Positions 62,377 to 64,000 of a stretch of 64,000 nucleotides of DNA are shown here, in pieces (positions within the stretch are counted from its first letter, which is position 1; each line of letters starts with the position of its first letter). The notes beneath the pieces were generated by a model. That model had not been told where the DNA came from. It made no database searches and saw only the letters and a list, made by a program, of their open reading frames with translations. The stretch is from NCBI GenBank assembly GCA_965276665.1, contig OZ255620.1, positions 372,001 through 436,000 on the forward strand, read 5' to 3'. The stretch comes from CAWGJC01 sp965276665. Its GTDB lineage: Bacteria; Pseudomonadota; Alphaproteobacteria; Acetobacterales; Acetobacteraceae. A program made the position numbers and the translations under genes.

Positions 62377-64000
62377 TCACATGGCGATGGCATAGGCCGG
62401 CCGGCGCGGGTCGGCGCCGGCGGCGACGAGCCCGGTTCCGGGATCGCTCCGCACCGCTTCTACGCTTCCGGCGAGCCAGGTCCAGTCCGACCAGGTTTTC
62501 ACCTCGTGGCCGCGCGCGGCCAGCGCCTCGCCCGTCGCGGTCGCGATCCGCCCCTCCACCGCGAGCCGGCCGGGGAAGTAGTCGAAGGGCGCGAAGGAGG
62601 AAGGGAAGGAATAGCTCGCGACCCGCGGCGCCTCGATCGCATCCTGCAGCTCCATGCCGAAATGCAGATGGTTCAACAGCACCTGCAGCATCGCCTGGAT
62701 CTGCACGTCGCCGCCCGGCGTGCCGAACGGCATCACGCCGCCATCGCGGGTCAGCACGAGCGCGGGGTTCGGCGTGAGGCGCGGGCGCCGGCCGGGGCCG
62801 ACCCCGGCCGGGTGCGACGGGTCGGGCCGGCTTTGCGAGCCGCGGCTCGACGGCGTCAGGCCGAGGCTCGGGATCACCGGCGCGTGGGTCGAGCCGTCCG
62901 AAGGCGTCGCGCTGAACGCGTTGCCCCAGCGATCGACGACGCTGCAATAGGAGGTGTCGGCCTCGACGCGGGGAAGGTCGAGCGCGCTCGCCGCCGGTTC
63001 GTCCCCGGCGAGATCGATCGGCGGCGGCATGCGGCCGAAGGCGCGGCCCGCGTCGAAGGCGGCGGCGCGGCGCGCGATCGTCGCCGGGTCGAGCAGGCGC
63101 TCGATCGGTACGTCGACGAAATTCGGATCGCCGAAATACCGCTCGCGATCGGCAAAGGCGAGATTGAGGCACTCGGTGATGCGATGCAGGTATTCCGGCG
63201 AATTATGCGCAAGGCCGTCGAGGCCGAGATGCTCGACGAGCAGGAGCGCCTCCAGCAGCGCCGGACCCTGGCACCAAGGGCCGCAGGTGATCACCTCGTG
63301 ACCGCGCCAGGAACGCCGCACCACGGGCTCGATCGCCGAGCGGTAATGCGCGAGGTCCTCCATGCTGAGATAGCCGCCTTCGCGGCGCTGGAACTCGGCG
63401 ATCTCGCGGGCAATGTCGCCGCGATAGAACGCGTTATGCGCCGCACGCAGCCCGGCCAGCCGATCCGGCTGCGCGCGATCCTCATCGGCCAGGAATTGCA
63501 ACGTCCGGGCGAGCGCCGCCTGCACGAATTTCTCGCCGGCCCTGGGCACGCGATCGTTCGGCAGGAACACCGCGACGTTGGACGGGTAGCGCCGATATTC
63601 CTCCTCATGCGCCGCGATCGAGGTGGCGAGCAGCGGGTAGACGGCGAACCCCTCTCCCGCGAAGCGGATCGACGCGGCCGCGATATCGGCGAAGCGCATC
63701 GTGCCGTGACGCTGCAAAGCGGTGATCCACGCATCGATCGCCGCCGGCACGACGGTGCGGAGCACGCCGTGCGGGATCTCGCCGCCGTGCTCGCGCATGA
63801 AGAGGTCGGCCGGCAGGGAGCGCGGCCAATGGCCGAGACCGGCGATGCTCTCCACACCGCCGTCGGCGGTGCGGATGATGATCGGCGCCACGCCGGCGAC
63901 GTTCACGAGATCGGGCTGCAGCACGCCGAGCGCCATGCCGGCGGCGCAGCCGGCATCGACCGCGTTGCCGCCCGCCTCGAGGATCGCGAAACCGGCGGCG
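62377..64000 (-). CDS. gamma-glutamyltransferase family protein, N-terminus outside window
   Basis: An Ntn-hydrolase of the gamma-glutamyltranspeptidase family, cut at the window edge. Residues up to AAGFAILEAGGNAVDAGCAA, the conserved start of the large subunit, continue upstream beyond 64000. The maturation and nucleophile region is DTSYCSVVDRWGNAFSATPS, with Thr before Ser, where classical GGT has TTH. The family's GDVQIQAMLQVLLNHL and FGTPGG are kept. Secretion cannot be judged because the start is missing. The substrate may be glutathione or another gamma-glutamyl compound. Confidence 0.92.
   Translation of the reverse strand, partial: AAGFAILEAGGNAVDAGCAAGMALGVLQPDLVNVAGVAPIIIRTADGGVESIAGLGHWPRSLPADLFMREHGGEIPHGVLRTVVPAAIDAWITALQRHGTMRFADIAAASIRFAGEGFAVYPLLATSIAAHEEEYRRYPSNVAVFLPNDRVPRAGEKFVQAALARTLQFLADEDRAQPDRLAGLRAAHNAFYRGDIAREIAEFQRREGGYLSMEDLAHYRSAIEPVVRRSWRGHEVITCGPWCQGPALLEALLLVEHLGLDGLAHNSPEYLHRITECLNLAFADRERYFGDPNFVDVPIERLLDPATIARRAAAFDAGRAFGRMPPPIDLAGDEPAASALDLPRVEADTSYCSVVDRWGNAFSATPSDGSTHAPVIPSLGLTPSSRGSQSRPDPSHPAGVGPGRRPRLTPNPALVLTRDGGVMPFGTPGGDVQIQAMLQVLLNHLHFGMELQDAIEAPRVASYSFPSSFAPFDYFPGRLAVEGRIATATGEALAARGHEVKTWSDWTWLAGSVEAVRSDPGTGLVAAGADPRRPAYAIAM

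Overview
The window is very GC-rich, almost every codon ends in G or C, and its gene families point to an alphaproteobacterium, most likely Rhodospirillales/Acetobacteraceae. Supporting signs are the separate ATP synthase Fo cluster with split b and b' subunits, a mutY-dciA-dsbA-smc block, a proB-proA-nadD-rsfS block, a class I PHA synthase, a grxC-comF-DUF1178 group and a ChpT-like protein. The taxon is inferred from gene content and composition, not from a search.

Layout. 1-390: the end of a type II topoisomerase B subunit (GyrB-like). 409-6852: a stress and envelope block on the minus strand with an AI-2E-type transporter, a His/Ala-rich small protein, CsbD, YidB, GlsB, a membrane protein, two YsnF-type proteins and an OsmC protein, faced by a divergent LysR regulator. 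8161-8392: a hairpin-forming, MITE-like inverted repeat beside tRNA-Glu. 8445-13945: recJ, glpX, hom and a lipoprotein. 14043-20139: phaC, DUF1178, grxC, comF, a methyltransferase, a small lipoprotein, moaA and DUF3553. 20291-26518: a chemosensory operon cheA-W-Y-B-R, preceded by a shrunken ChpT-like protein and lacking a receptor gene. 26627-34013: kdsA, pyrG, secG and tpiA, divergent from ppiD-trpE. 34235-41363: a Na+/H+ antiporter, radC, an orphan Tat-type peptide-binding protein, class III alcohol dehydrogenase, mutY and dciA. 41431-47717: dsbA-like, smc, a frameshifted serine hydrolase and an alpha/beta hydrolase. 47955-52474: an ABC exporter and atpI-B-E-F'-F. 52680-58542: a second orphan binding protein, then rsfS, nadD, proA, proB and DUF1028 on the minus strand. 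58881-61448: a NitT/Tau-type ABC importer. 61706-64000: a small molybdopterin-oxidoreductase-like protein, a Mop protein and a gamma-glutamyltransferase cut by the window edge.

Most genes are core metabolism, packed into operons with 4-bp ATGA or GTGA overlaps. The least explained feature is a family of long, modular, GC-rich inverted repeats at six intergenic sites (10241, 34017, 38525, 52486, 58590, 61500). They are built from interchangeable hairpin modules around a short GCGCTTCGCGCGAAGCGC palindrome. Other points of interest are the ChpT-like protein without its phospho-accepting histidine, the frameshifted hydrolase, a probable non-standard start of rsfS, and the MITE-like element. I found no CRISPR array, rRNA, prophage or complete transposase gene.
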